Below are positions 42,746-52,300 of a stretch of 64,000 nucleotides of DNA, piece after piece. Position numbers and translations under genes: made by a program. The DNA lies in contig NZ_FOQH01000005.1 of assembly GCF_900113695.1 (NCBI RefSeq), positions 186,001-250,000 of the forward strand, written 5' to 3'. The stretch comes from Albimonas pacifica. GTDB lineage: Bacteria; Pseudomonadota; Alphaproteobacteria; Rhodobacterales; Rhodobacteraceae. Within the stretch, counting starts at the first letter, position 1; each line of letters opens with the position of its first letter. The notes beneath the pieces were generated by a model that saw nothing but the letters and a program-made list of their open reading frames with translations, had not been told where the DNA came from and did not search any database.

Positions 42746-43909
42746 ATGAAGGACATGGGCCACGGCCTCGAGGCCAAGTCGGCGGTTGCGGGATTTCTCA
42801 AGGAATTCGGCGCCTTCCAGGATGAAGTGAAGGCGCGGATGCGCGCCCAGGACGACCGTCTGGAGCAGATCGACCGCAAGGCGGCCTCGGTCTCCTCGCG
42901 GCCTGCCCTGAGCCGGGCGTCGGATGCGGAGGCGCCCCACCGCAAGGCGCTGGCGGCCTACCTGCGCACCGGCGACGACGACGCCCTGCGCGGCGTGCAG
43001 GTCGAGCGCAAGGGGCTGTCGACCTCGGTCAACGCCGAGGGCGGCTACCTGGTCGATCCGCAGACCGCGGCGCGCATCCAGGGGGTGCTGACCGGCGCGG
43101 GCTCGATCCGCTCGATCGCCAACGTGGTGCAGGTGGAGTCGAACGCCTTCGACGTGCTGGTCGACCACGAGGACTTCGGCCACGGCTGGTCCACCGAGGC
43201 CGGCTCGGTCGCCGAGAGCTCGACGCCCACCATCGAGCGCGTCTCGATCCCGCTGCATGAGCTCTCGGCGCTGCCGAAGGCCTCGCAGCGGCTTCTGGAC
43301 GACAGCGCCTTCGACATCGAGGGCTGGCTGGCCGACCGGATCGCAGACAAGTTCGCCCGCGCCGAGAGCTCGGCCTTCATCATCGGCGACGGCGGCGACC
43401 AGCCGACCGGGATCCTCGACTACGCCTCGGTGGCGGAGGGGACCGGCGTCTGGGGGCAGCTCGAGCATGTGGTGACCGGGCAGGCGGGCGACTTCAACGC
43501 CCTGAACCCGGCCGACGCGATCGTCGACCTGGTCTACGCGCTGGGCGCCCGCTACCGCGCCAAGGCGAGCTTCGTGATGAACTCGAAGACCGCCGGCGCG
43601 GTGCGCAAGATGAAGGACGCGGACGGCCGCTTCCTGTGGTCGGACGGTCTCGCGGCCGGCGAGCCGGCGCGCCTGATGGGCTACCCGGTGCTGATCTGCG
43701 AGGACATGCCGGACATCGCCGCGGACAGCCGGTCGATCGCCTTCGGCGACTTCGCGGCCGGCTACACGATCGCCGAGCGTCCCGACCTGCGGGTGCTGCG
43801 CGATCCGTTCTCGGCCAAGCCCCACGTGCTGTTCTACGCCACCAAGCGCGTGGGCGGCGACGTGACCGACTTCTCGGCGATCAAGCTGCTGAAGTTCTCG
43901 GCTTCCTGA
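42746..43909 (+). CDS. GTA g5, major capsid protein (HK97 fold)
   Basis: A 387-aa capsid subunit. The N-terminal helical delta region (GFLKEFGAFQDEVKARMRAQDDRLEQ) would be removed by the g4 protease. The HK97 core follows: GGYLVDPQTAARIQGVLTGAGSIRSIANVVQV, LPKASQRLLDDSAFDIEGWLADRIADKF and YTIAERPDLRVLRDPFSAKPHVLFYATKRVGGDV. AAGGA lies 9 bp before the ATG at 42746; an earlier in-frame ATG at 42725 is less likely. A strong hairpin follows the stop. Confidence 0.95.
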   Translation: MKDMGHGLEAKSAVAGFLKEFGAFQDEVKARMRAQDDRLEQIDRKAASVSSRPALSRASDAEAPHRKALAAYLRTGDDDALRGVQVERKGLSTSVNAEGGYLVDPQTAARIQGVLTGAGSIRSIANVVQVESNAFDVLVDHEDFGHGWSTEAGSVAESSTPTIERVSIPLHELSALPKASQRLLDDSAFDIEGWLADRIADKFARAESSAFIIGDGGDQPTGILDYASVAEGTGVWGQLEHVVTGQAGDFNALNPADAIVDLVYALGARYRAKASFVMNSKTAGAVRKMKDADGRFLWSDGLAAGEPARLMGYPVLICEDMPDIAADSRSIAFGDFAAGYTIAERPDLRVLRDPFSAKPHVLFYATKRVGGDVTDFSAIKLLKFSAS

Positions 43910-43919
43910 GGCTGACGAT

Positions 43920-43950
43920 CCGCGGCCCGGTTTCCTGACCCGGGCCGCGG
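43920..43950 (+). terminator. Hairpin after the GTA capsid gene
   Basis: Perfect 11-bp stem CCGCGGCCCGG/CCGGGCCGCGG with a 9-nt loop, 10 bp past the capsid stop and without a T-tract. Probably a partial terminator or a 3'-end stabiliser that raises capsid mRNA above the tail genes. It lies in the only sizeable gap (201 bp) of the cluster. Confidence 0.6.
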
Positions 43951-44110
43951 GGGCTGCGCCCTTCGGGGCTGGCCGGACGCCTTCGCGTGATACGTCCGCG
44001 ACCTGCTTCCCCACGTGACCGGGCCTGCGCGAAGGCGTCTCTTCTCCAATGAAATCTGATTGGTCGCGGCTGCGCCTGAGACGGCGTGTGAGCGCGGCGA
44101 GGGCGGGATC

Positions 44111-44401
44111 ATGACCGAATACGTGACCAAGGCGCCGGCCGAGGAGCGGCCCTTCGCCGTGCTCTATTCCGATCTCGCCCCGGGCGAGACCGTGACCGAG
44201 GACCTGGGCTGGACCGTCGTGCCGGACGAGATGGACGCGCTGGCGCTGGCGGTCGCGAGCTCGACCCAGGCCGGCGCCACGGCGACGGCGGTGCTGACGG
44301 GCGGTCGGCCCGGGCATCTCTACCACGTCGCGAACCGGGTGCGGACCAGCGAGGCGCGGGTGTTGAGCCGCAGCGTGCTGGTGCGCGTGACGGCCGGCTG
44401 A
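44111..44401 (+). CDS. GTA small protein between g5 and g6 (fiber-adaptor-like)
   Basis: A 96-aa beta-rich protein (FAVLYSDLAPGETVTEDLGWTVVPDEMD, then YHVANRVRTSEARVLSRSVLVRV) that resembles small immunoglobulin-like phage fiber/tail adaptor proteins found at this spot in GTA clusters. The start at 44111 was chosen; 17 codons upstream do not look coding. Role unproven. Confidence 0.75.
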   Translation: MTEYVTKAPAEERPFAVLYSDLAPGETVTEDLGWTVVPDEMDALALAVASSTQAGATATAVLTGGRPGHLYHVANRVRTSEARVLSRSVLVRVTAG

Positions 44402-44414
44402 GGAGGATCCGAGA

Positions 44415-44990
44415 ATGCTGAGCGAACTGGAGCCGGCCCCCTGGGCGCCGATCCCGCTGGCCGAACTGGCGGCTCACCTTCGGCTGCCGGAGGGGATGGA
44501 GGAGGAGGAGCGCGGGGCGCTTGACCTCTACGCCCGGGCGGCCGGGGCGGTCGTGGAAGGAATGACCGGCAAGGCGTTGATCGCGCGAAAATTCACCTGG
44601 ACGGTGACGCGCTGGCGGGACGGGTTCGCCGAGCCGATCCCGGTGGCGCCGGTGTCGTGGATCAACGCGGTGACGCTGCTGGACGCCGACGGGGGCTGGT
44701 CGACCGCCGATCCCTCGACCTACGCCCTGGTTCCCGCGGCGCATCGGCCGCGGATCGACGGCGCGCGGGGGCGGGCGCTGCCGGGCGTGCCGACCGGCGG
44801 GCGGATCGAGATCGAGCTGACCGCGGGCTACGGGACCAGCTGGAACAAGGTTCCGGTCGACCTGCGGCAGGCGGTGATGTTGCTGGCGGCTCAGTACTAT
44901 GAGCAGCGCCAGGTCTCGGCCGATCCGGCGCGGGAGGCGCCCTATGGGGTCGAGGCGCTGGTCGCCCGTCACAGGGAGATCCGTCTGTGA
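44415..44990 (+). CDS. GTA g6, head-tail connector (adaptor)
   Basis: A 191-aa gp6/gp8-like adaptor: N-terminal ELAAHLRLPEG and helical core GALDLYARAAGAVVEGMTGKALIARKFTWTVTRW, then a beta part ending DLRQAVMLLAAQYYEQRQ. It sits under the portal ring. Overlaps g7 by four bases (GTGA). Confidence 0.9.
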   Translation: MLSELEPAPWAPIPLAELAAHLRLPEGMEEEERGALDLYARAAGAVVEGMTGKALIARKFTWTVTRWRDGFAEPIPVAPVSWINAVTLLDADGGWSTADPSTYALVPAAHRPRIDGARGRALPGVPTGGRIEIELTAGYGTSWNKVPVDLRQAVMLLAAQYYEQRQVSADPAREAPYGVEALVARHREIRL

Positions 44991-45340
44991 GGCCGCACCA
45001 GCCCTTCGCGCCGCTGCTGAACCGCAAGCTGGCGCTGGAGGAGGAGATCCGCAGCCCCGATGGGGCGGGCGGATGGCAGCGGACCTGGTCGAAAGTGGCG
45101 AGCTTCTGGGCCTCGCTCGAGGCGCGCTCCGCCTCCGAGGGCGAGGAGCGGGGGCGCGAGCGGTCCCGGGTGCGCTGGCGGATCCTGGTGCGGTCGGCGC
45201 CGATCGGCTCGGACCTGCGCCCGCGGGCGGACCAGCGGTTCCGCGAGGGCGGGCGGGTGTTCCGGATCACCGGGGTGGCAGAGGCGGACCCCCGTGGACG
45301 CTTCCTCGCATGCTGGGCGGAAGAGGAGGCGGTTCAATGA
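44987..45340 (+). CDS. GTA g7, head-tail joining (stopper) protein
   Basis: A 117-aa SPP1 gp16-like head closure protein, with LNRKLALEEEIRSPDGAGGWQRTWSKVASFWASLEARS and a C-terminal GRVFRITGVAEADPRGRFLACWAEEE. It starts at GTG 44987 inside the g6 stop and ends over the g8 ATG. Confidence 0.88.
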   Translation: MRPHQPFAPLLNRKLALEEEIRSPDGAGGWQRTWSKVASFWASLEARSASEGEERGRERSRVRWRILVRSAPIGSDLRPRADQRFREGGRVFRITGVAEADPRGRFLACWAEEEAVQ

Positions 45341-45753
45341 CCTATCGCGCGTCCTTCGCCTTGCAGGAGGCGGTCTATGCGGCGCTGACCGGCTCGGCCG
45401 CGCTGGCGACGCTGGTGGGCGGCCGGATCTATGACGCGGCGCCACATGCGGATGCCGCGGATGCCGCTGCGGGGGTGTTCGTGACGCTCGGGGACGAGCG
45501 GGTTTCGGACTGGTCGGCGCAGGGATTGTCCGGGGCGATCCATGACTTCGAGATCACGGTTCATGGCTCGGACGAAGGCTTCGCGGCGGCGAAGGTCGCG
45601 GCGGAGGCGGTGAGCGCGGCGGTTCTCGGGCCGCTTCCGGCGCTGTCGCTGGGCCGGATCGCCACGGCGGATTTCCGGGGCGCCCGGGCGCGCCGCGAGC
45701 GGACGGGCGGGCGCGCCATCGAGCTGCGCTTTCGCTTCAGGATCGAGGCATAA
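45337..45753 (+). CDS. GTA g8, tail terminator (DUF3168)
   Basis: A 138-aa DUF3168 protein: YRASFALQEAVYAALTGSAALATLVGGRIYDAAP, VFVTLGDERVSDWS and HDFEITVHGSDEGFAAAKVAAEAV. It caps the tail tube at the head side. ATGA overlap with g7. Confidence 0.92.
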   Translation: MTYRASFALQEAVYAALTGSAALATLVGGRIYDAAPHADAADAAAGVFVTLGDERVSDWSAQGLSGAIHDFEITVHGSDEGFAAAKVAAEAVSAAVLGPLPALSLGRIATADFRGARARRERTGGRAIELRFRFRIEA

Positions 45754-45774
45754 ACCTAAGAGAGGGCGCGGGAA

Positions 45775-46182
45775 ATGGCGGCTCAGAGCGGTAAGGACCT
45801 GCTGCTGAAGGTGGACACCGGAAGCGGCTATACGACGGTGGCGGGGCTGCGCGCCACGCGCATCGCCTTCAATGCGCAGACGGTCGACGTCACGCATATC
45901 GGCTCGGCCGGGCGCTGGCGGCAGCTGCTGGCGGGGGCGGGGCTGCGGTCGGCCTCGATCTCCGGTTCGGGGGTGTTCCTGGACGCGGACACCGACGCGA
46001 CGCTGCGCCAGGCGTTCTTCGACGGCACGGCGCCGGAGTTCCAGGTGGTGGTGCCGGACTTCGGCACGCTGGAGGGGAGCTTCCAGATCACCGCGCTGGA
46101 GTATTCGGGCCAGCACGACGGGGAGGCGGTCTACGAGATCTCGCTGGCCTCGGCGGGCGCCGTGAGCTTCGCGGCGGCCTGA
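45775..46182 (+). CDS. GTA g9, major tail tube protein (TP901-1 family)
   Basis: A 135-aa tube subunit: KDLLLKVDTGSGYTTVAGLRATRIAFNAQTVDVTHIGS, then GSGVFLDADTDATLRQAFFDGT and FQVVVPDFGTLEGSFQITALEYSGQHDGEAVYEISLASAG. A GAGAGGG ribosome site precedes it. Confidence 0.94.
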   Translation: MAAQSGKDLLLKVDTGSGYTTVAGLRATRIAFNAQTVDVTHIGSAGRWRQLLAGAGLRSASISGSGVFLDADTDATLRQAFFDGTAPEFQVVVPDFGTLEGSFQITALEYSGQHDGEAVYEISLASAGAVSFAAA

Positions 46183-46183
46183 G

Positions 46184-46507
46184 ATGGTCAACGCGGCGCG
46201 CGGAGAGGCGGAGGTCGTCGTCGAGGGCGAACGGCGCGCGATGCGGCTGACGCTGGGCGCGCTGGCGGAGCTGGAGACGCGGCTGGGCGCGACGGGCCTG
46301 CCGGGCCTGATCGCGCGGTTCGAGGGCGGCGAGTTCGGCGCCTCGGACCTGGTGGCGCTGCTGGGCGCGGGGCTGCGGGGCGGGGGCCTTGCGGCCTCGG
46401 ACGAGCAGGTCGCGTCGATGAGTTTCGAGGGGGGCGCTGGTGGAGCGGCGCGGGCGGCGGCGCGCCTGCTGGCCGCCACTTTCGCCCCCCTGAGCGAGGA
46501 CGGCTGA
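46184..46507 (+). CDS. GTA g10, tail assembly chaperone-like (GTA_gp10 family)
   Basis: A 107-aa protein with a beta start (GEAEVVVEGERRAMRLTLGALAELETRLG) and helical remainder (FGASDLVALLGAGLRGGG). Together with the next short gene it corresponds to the G/GT-type tail chaperones of phages, although here they are separate genes rather than a frameshift pair. Confidence 0.85.
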   Translation: MVNAARGEAEVVVEGERRAMRLTLGALAELETRLGATGLPGLIARFEGGEFGASDLVALLGAGLRGGGLAASDEQVASMSFEGGAGGAARAAARLLAATFAPLSEDG

Positions 46508-46510
46508 GCG

Positions 46511-46708
46511 ATGGACTGGCCGGCGATGATGCGCTTTGGCCTGGGGGTCCTGCGGATGACGCCGCGGGACTTCTGGGAGATGACCCCGCGCGAGTTCCTG
46601 GCGGCCTCCGAGCCCTACGTGGGCGAGGGGGCCGCGCCGATGGGGCGCGCGGAGCTGGAGGCGCTGCGGGCGCGGTTCCCTGACGTGACGCGGGAGGCGG
46701 ACGGATGA
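46511..46708 (+). CDS. GTA g10.1, small tail chaperone (rcc01693-like)
   Basis: A 65-aa protein: DWPAMMRFGLGVLRMTPRDFWEMTPREFLAA matches the phage tail assembly chaperone family found here in GTA clusters. Lies 3 bp after g10 and overlaps g11 by four bases. Confidence 0.85.
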   Translation: MDWPAMMRFGLGVLRMTPRDFWEMTPREFLAASEPYVGEGAAPMGRAELEALRARFPDVTREADG

Positions 46709-47367
46709 CCGAGAACCTGGACGGCGATCTCTCGGGCGCACTGCGCGAGTTCGGCGCGGCGGGGGAGGAGGCCCAGGGCCTCGCCCAGGGCGTGGCCGAG
46801 GAAATGGCCCGCCTGCGCGGCGAGATGCGCGAGACCTCGCGCGAGGCGCAGGGGCTGGCGGGGGCGATCTCGGGCTCTCTGCGCTCGGCCTTCGACCGGA
46901 TGATCACCGGGGGGTCTGGCGCGTCGGACGTGATGCGCCGGTTGGGTTCGGACCTGGCGGGGCGGACCTTCGATGCGGCGATCCGGCCGGTGCACGGGGC
47001 GCTGAGCTCGGCGCTGACCTCGGGGATCTCGGGGCTGCTGGGGGGGATCTCGCCGTTCGCGGCGGGGGGCGCGTTCTCGGGCGGGCGTCTGCGGGCGTTC
47101 GCGGGGGGCGGGGTGGTCGAGGGGCCGACGCTGTTCGGGATGCGCGGCGGCGCGGGGCTGATGGGCGAGGCGGGGCCGGAGGCGATCCTGCCTCTGCAGC
47201 GCGGACCCGACGGGCGGCTGGGCGTCGCCGCGGGCGGCGGCGGCGGGCGCTCGGTGAGCGTGACGGTGAACGTCTCGACCCCCGACGTCGCGGGCTTCAG
47301 CAAGTCCCGCAGCCAGGTGGCCGCGCAGGTGGCGCGGGCGGTGCAGCTGGGCGTGCGCAACGGGTGA
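46705..47367 (+). CDS. GTA g11, tail tape measure protein
   Basis: A 220-aa tape measure, short as in all GTAs with short tails. Helical N-terminal half (DGDLSGALREFGAAGEEAQGLAQGVAEEMARLRGEM), Gly-rich middle (GISGLLGGISPFAAGGAFSGG) and a C-terminal VTVNVSTPDVAGFSKSRSQVAAQVARAVQLG. The motif MRGGAGLMGEAGPEAILPL is typical of tape measure C-termini. Confidence 0.92.
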   Translation: MTENLDGDLSGALREFGAAGEEAQGLAQGVAEEMARLRGEMRETSREAQGLAGAISGSLRSAFDRMITGGSGASDVMRRLGSDLAGRTFDAAIRPVHGALSSALTSGISGLLGGISPFAAGGAFSGGRLRAFAGGGVVEGPTLFGMRGGAGLMGEAGPEAILPLQRGPDGRLGVAAGGGGGRSVSVTVNVSTPDVAGFSKSRSQVAAQVARAVQLGVRNG

Positions 47368-47407
47368 CGCCGCCCTCAAGGGCAGGGCGCGCAGACAGGA
47401 GGCGGAG

Positions 47408-48040
47408 ATGGCCTTTCACGAGGTGAGGTTCCCCGACACGCTCTCGGTCGGCTCGACCGGCGGTCCGATGCGGCGCACGGAGATCGTGACGCTCGCCAAC
47501 GGCTTCGAGAAGCGCAACACCAACTGGGCGGAGTCGCGCCGCAGCTATGACGCCGGCATCGGCGTCTCGAGCCTCGACGACCTGCAGGAGGTGGTGGCCT
47601 TTTTCGAGGCGCGCCGCGGGCAGCTGCATGCGTTCCGTTGGAAGGACTGGCTGGACTACAAGTCCTGCGCGCCGTCCGAGGAAGTGTCCTCGGGCGATCA
47701 GCGGATCGGGACGGGCGACGGCTCGACCTACCTGTTCCAGCTCACCAAGAGCTACGAGGCGGCGGTGAACCCCTATGTGCGGACCATCGCCAAGCCGGTG
47801 ACCGGGACTACTCGGGTCGCGGTGGACGGGGTCGAGCAGGTGGCGGCGGCGGATTTCGTGGTGGCGGATTCGACCGGCGAGATCAGCTTCATCGTGCCGC
47901 CGGCGGCGGGGCAGGCGATCACCGCGGGGTTCGAGTTCGACGTGCCGGTGCGCTTCGACACGGACCGGATCGTGTGGAGCCTGACAGCCCTTCAGGCGGG
48001 CGAGATCCCCTCGATCCCGGTGGTGGAGGTGCGGGTCTGA
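47408..48040 (+). CDS. GTA g12, distal tail protein (DUF2460)
   Basis: A 210-aa DUF2460 protein: FHEVRFPDTLSVGSTGGPMRRTEIVTLANGFEKRNTNWAESRRSYDAGIG and LDDLQEVVAFFEARRGQLHAFRWKDWLDYKSC. It forms the distal tail ring. AGGAGG lies before the ATG. The stop overlaps the g13 ATG (TGATG). Confidence 0.94.
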   Translation: MAFHEVRFPDTLSVGSTGGPMRRTEIVTLANGFEKRNTNWAESRRSYDAGIGVSSLDDLQEVVAFFEARRGQLHAFRWKDWLDYKSCAPSEEVSSGDQRIGTGDGSTYLFQLTKSYEAAVNPYVRTIAKPVTGTTRVAVDGVEQVAAADFVVADSTGEISFIVPPAAGQAITAGFEFDVPVRFDTDRIVWSLTALQAGEIPSIPVVEVRV

Positions 48041-48933
48041 TGCGCGAGCTGGATCGGGATCTCGAGCTGGCGCTCGAGGGCGAGACGACGACGCTGTGCC
48101 GGTGCTGGGTGGTGAAGCGGCGCGACGGCGTCGAGCTGGGCTTCACCGACCACGACCAGCCGCTGAGTTTCGGCGGCGTGGAGTTCGAGCCGGAGACCGG
48201 GTTCGAGGGCACGCAGGTCGAAAGCTCGCTGGGGCTGGCGGTCGACAACCAGGAGACGATGGGCGCGCTGCGCTCGGACGCGATCCGGGAGAAGGACATC
48301 CTGCTGGGGCTCTATGACGGGGCCGAGGTGACGCGCTGGGTGGTGGACTTCACCGACGTCGGCAGCCGCGAGAAGCTGTCGGTGGGCGTGGTCGGCGAGA
48401 TCCGGCGCGGGGACCTGGCATTTGAGCTGGAGATCCTGGGCCGCTCGGAGGTGCTGAACAGGCCGCTGGGTCGGGTGTTCCAGCGCTCGTGCGACGCGGA
48501 GGTGGGCGACGCGCGCTGCGGGGTGGAGCTGGACGGCGCCTTCCGCAGGAGCGGCGAGGTGCTGGCCGTGCAGGATGCGCGGCGCTTCGCGGTCGCCGGG
48601 AACGCGGCGGAAAGTCCGGCGGGCTGGTTCGATTACGGCAAGGTCGAGTGGACCTCGGGCGCGAACGACGGGCAGGTCGTCTCAGTGCGTCGGTTCTATC
48701 TGCAGGCGGGGCAGATGGTGGTGGACCTGTGGAACACGCCCGCGTCGCCGATCCAGGCGGGGGACGGCTTCCGGCTGGTGGCGGGCTGCGACAAGACCGC
48801 CTCGACCTGCAAGGCGAAGTTCGCGAACTTCCTGAATTTCCGAGGCTTTCCGCTGATGCCGGGCGAGGACTGGTCGACGGCCTATCCGCGCTCGGACGAG
48901 CTGCACGACGGCGGCTCGCTGTTCCATGACTGA
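48040..48933 (+). CDS. GTA g13, baseplate hub protein (DUF2163)
   Basis: A 297-aa DUF2163/phage BR0599-family protein: TTTLCRCWVVKRRDGVELGFTDHDQPLSF, GLAVDNQETMGALRSDAIREKDI, and four cysteines later (QRSCDAEVGDARCGVEL and GCDKTASTCKAKFAN). In the R. capsulatus GTA the g13 product is part of the hub and binds an Fe-S cluster through such cysteines. Overlaps g14 by eight bases. Confidence 0.93.
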   Translation: MRELDRDLELALEGETTTLCRCWVVKRRDGVELGFTDHDQPLSFGGVEFEPETGFEGTQVESSLGLAVDNQETMGALRSDAIREKDILLGLYDGAEVTRWVVDFTDVGSREKLSVGVVGEIRRGDLAFELEILGRSEVLNRPLGRVFQRSCDAEVGDARCGVELDGAFRRSGEVLAVQDARRFAVAGNAAESPAGWFDYGKVEWTSGANDGQVVSVRRFYLQAGQMVVDLWNTPASPIQAGDGFRLVAGCDKTASTCKAKFANFLNFRGFPLMPGEDWSTAYPRSDELHDGGSLFHD

Positions 48934-49369
48934 GGGGCGGCGGGCGGTGATCGTGGCCGCGGCGCGGGACTGGCTCGGCACGCCCTATCGGCATCAGGCG
49001 AGCGCCAAGGGCGCGGGGGCGGACTGCCTGGGCCTGGTGCGCGGCGTCTGGCGCGAAGTGCTGGGGAGCGAGCCCGAGACCCCGCCGCCCTATTCGCCCG
49101 ACTGGATGGAGGCGAGCCGGGAAGAGCGCCTGTTCGACGCGTGCCGCCGCCTGCTGGTCGAGCTTCCGACGGCGGAGGCCGGGCCCGGCGACGTGCTGCT
49201 GTTCCGCATGCGTGCCCAGGGGCCCGCGAAGCACCTGGGCATCCTGGTCGAGACCGGGGGGGACGAGCCCCGGATGATCCACGCCTATTCGGGGCGTGGA
49301 GTGGTGGGCTCGTCCCTCGGACCTTCCTGGCGGCGGCGCATCGCGGCGGCCTTCAGCTTTCCGGAGTGA
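48926..49369 (+). CDS. GTA g14, NlpC/P60 peptidase
   Basis: A 147-aa cell-wall peptidase: catalytic Cys34 (GADCLGLVRG), His103 (AKHLGILVE) and His119 (MIHAYSGRG). It would cut peptidoglycan peptides as DNA enters the recipient. Located between g13 and g15 as usual. Confidence 0.94.
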   Translation: MTEGRRAVIVAAARDWLGTPYRHQASAKGAGADCLGLVRGVWREVLGSEPETPPPYSPDWMEASREERLFDACRRLLVELPTAEAGPGDVLLFRMRAQGPAKHLGILVETGGDEPRMIHAYSGRGVVGSSLGPSWRRRIAAAFSFPE

Positions 49370-49372
49370 TCC

Positions 49373-52300
49373 ATGGCGACTTTGGTTCTTGCCGCCGCAG
49401 GCGCCGCCGTCGGCGGCGCCGTCGGGGGCGGCATCGCCGGCGTCAGCGCGATGGCGCTGGGGCAGGCTGCGGGCGCGGTCGTCGGCGGGCTGATCGACCA
49501 GAAGATCCTGGGCGGGGGCGGCCGCGCGGTGGAGCGGGGCCGCGCCTCGACCCTGCGGGTGCAGGCGGCCAACGAGGGCGCGCCGATCGCGCGCGTCTAT
49601 GGCCGGATGCGCGTGGCGGGGCAGGTGATCTGGTCGACCCGCTTCAAGGAGCACGTGAACCGCGAGGAGCACGGCGGCAAGGGCGGGGGCGGGGGCACGA
49701 CCGTCTCGGAATACTCCTACACCATCAGCTTCGCGGTGGCGCTGTGCGAGGGGCCGATCACCCGGATCGGCCGGATCTGGGCGGACGGCCGCCAGATCAA
49801 CGCGGATTCGCTGAATTGGCGCCTGCATCGCGGCACCGAGGGGCAGGGGCGGGACCCTGCCATCGAAGCGGTGGAGGGCGAGGAGAACACGCCCGCCTTC
49901 CGGGGCCTCGCCTACATGGTTTTCGAGGACGTGCCCGTCGGCCAGTTCGGAAACCGCGTTCCCCAGATCAGCGTCGAGGTGTTCCGCCGTCCCAAGTCGC
50001 CCGCCAGCGTCGAGGTCGGCGAAGAGGGCGAGCTGCGCATCCACAAGATCGTCAAGGGCGTGACGATGATCCCCGGCTCCGGCGAGTTCGTGCTGGAGAC
50101 GGAGCCGGTGCGCGAGATCCTGGGCGAGGGGCAGGAGAAGTTCCTGAACCTCAACGCCTGGTCGGACCGCACCGACGCGGTGGTGGCGCTGGACCAGCTG
50201 CTGGAGGAGCTGCCGGAGCTGGAGAGCGTCTCGCTGGTGGTCAGCTGGTTCGGCGACGACCTGCGCTGCGCCGAATGCCAGATCCGGCCGGGCGTGGAAT
50301 ATGCCGACAAGGTCACCGCGCCCCACGTCTGGACCGTGGGGGGCGAGGCGCGCGGCGACGCCTACCTGGTGGGGCGCGACGGCGAGGGGCGGCCGATCTA
50401 CGGGGGCACGCCCTCGGATGGATCGGTGGTGCGATACATTCGCGAGCTGAAGAGCCGCGGGCTGCGGGTGCTGTTCTATCCCTTCATCCTGATGGACGTG
50501 GCGCCGGGCAACGGCAAGCCGGATCCCTGGGGCGGGAGCGAGCAGGCGGCCTTCCCCTGGCGCGGGCGCATCACGCAGATGCCGGCCGCCGGGCGGCCTG
50601 GCTCGCCTGACCAGACGGCGGCGGCGGCGGACGAGGTCGACGACTTCTTCGGCGACGCGCAGCCTGGGGACTTCACGCCCTCTGGCGACACGGTGTTGTT
50701 CTCGGGGGCCAGCCCGCATCGCTACCGGCGGTTCATCCTGCACTATGCGCATCTGTGCGCGCTGGCGGGGGGCGTCGATGCGTTCTGCGTCGGCTCGGAA
50801 ATGCGCAGCCTGACGCAGATCCGCTCGGAGAAGACCGTCTATCCGGCGGTGGAGCGGATGAAGGCGCTGACCGGCGATGTGCGCGCGGTGTTGGGGAGCG
50901 GGACCAAAATCGGCTATGCTGCGGATTGGTCGGAGTATTTCGGCCACGATCCCGCGGACGGGAGCGGGGACCGGATCTTCCACCTCGATCCGCTGTGGAG
51001 CGATCCCGGGATCGACTTCGTGGGGATCGACTACTACGCGCCGCTGACCGACTGGCGCGACGGGTTCGATCACCTGGACGCCGAGATCTCGCCGACGATC
51101 TACGACCTGGACTATCTCGCCTCGCGCTTCGAGGCGGGGGAGACCTACGACTGGTACTACGCCTCCGACGCGGACCGGCGGGCGCAGGTGCGCACGCCGA
51201 TCGAGGACTGGTACGGCGAGCCCTGGGTGTGGCGGGCGAAGGACATCCGCAACTGGTGGTCGAACATGCACTTCGACCGGGTCGACGGCGTTCGCCAGTC
51301 TGACCGGACGAACTGGCGGCCGAAGTCGAAGCCGATCTGGCTGACCGAGATCGGCTGCGGCGCGGTCGACAAGGCGACGAACCAGCCGAACGTCTTCGTG
51401 GACCCGAAGAGCTCGGAGAACGCGCTGCCGCATTTCTCCTCGGGGATGCGGGACGACCTGATCCAGCGCCGCATGATCCAGGCGATGCAGCTGCATTGGG
51501 GGAAGGCGGCGAACAACCCCTATTCGACCCGATACGGGGCCCGGATGCTGGACCTGTCCAACGTCCATGTCTGGACCTGGGACGCGCGGCCCTGGCCCGC
51601 GTTTCCCACCCGTCCGGACCTGTGGTCGGACGGCGCCAACTACGAATACGGGCACTGGCTGAACGGGCGCGTGGCCTCGGCCTCGCTCGACCGGGTGGTG
51701 GCGGAGATCTGCGCGGAGGCGGGGCTGACGGACATCGACGTCACCGGCCTCCATGCGCTTATGGACGGCTACGTCCAGCAGGCCACGCAGTCGCCGCGCG
51801 CGGCGCTGCAGGCGCTGATGATCGCCTACGGATTCGACGCCTACGAGAGCGGCGGCACGCTGCGCTTCGTGATGCGCGGCATGCAGGCGGCGTCCGAGAT
51901 CGACCCGGAGACGGTGGTCGAGGACGGCGCGGGCCCTGCGCGGGACATCGAGCGGGTGCGCGCGCCCTACAATGCGGCGCTGAAGGAGGTGCGGGTGGGC
52001 TACCTGCGCACCGAGGCCTCCTATCAGGCCGGCGCGGCGGAGGTGATCAACCCCGACGGCGCGGCGGTCGGCGTCGAGGGCTCCGAGCTGCCGATCGCCA
52101 TGAGCCGCGGGCGCGCGATCGAGATCGCCGACCGGTGGGCGCGCGAGAGCGCGGTGGCAAGGGAGACGGTGAGCTTCGCCCTGCCGGGCACGGCGTTGAG
52201 CCTCGAGCCGGGGGACGTGGTGCGCCTGGGGCCCGAGGGCGACCCGGAGTATCGCGTCGATCGCATCTCGGAGGGCCTGACCCGGATGGTGGAGGCCACG

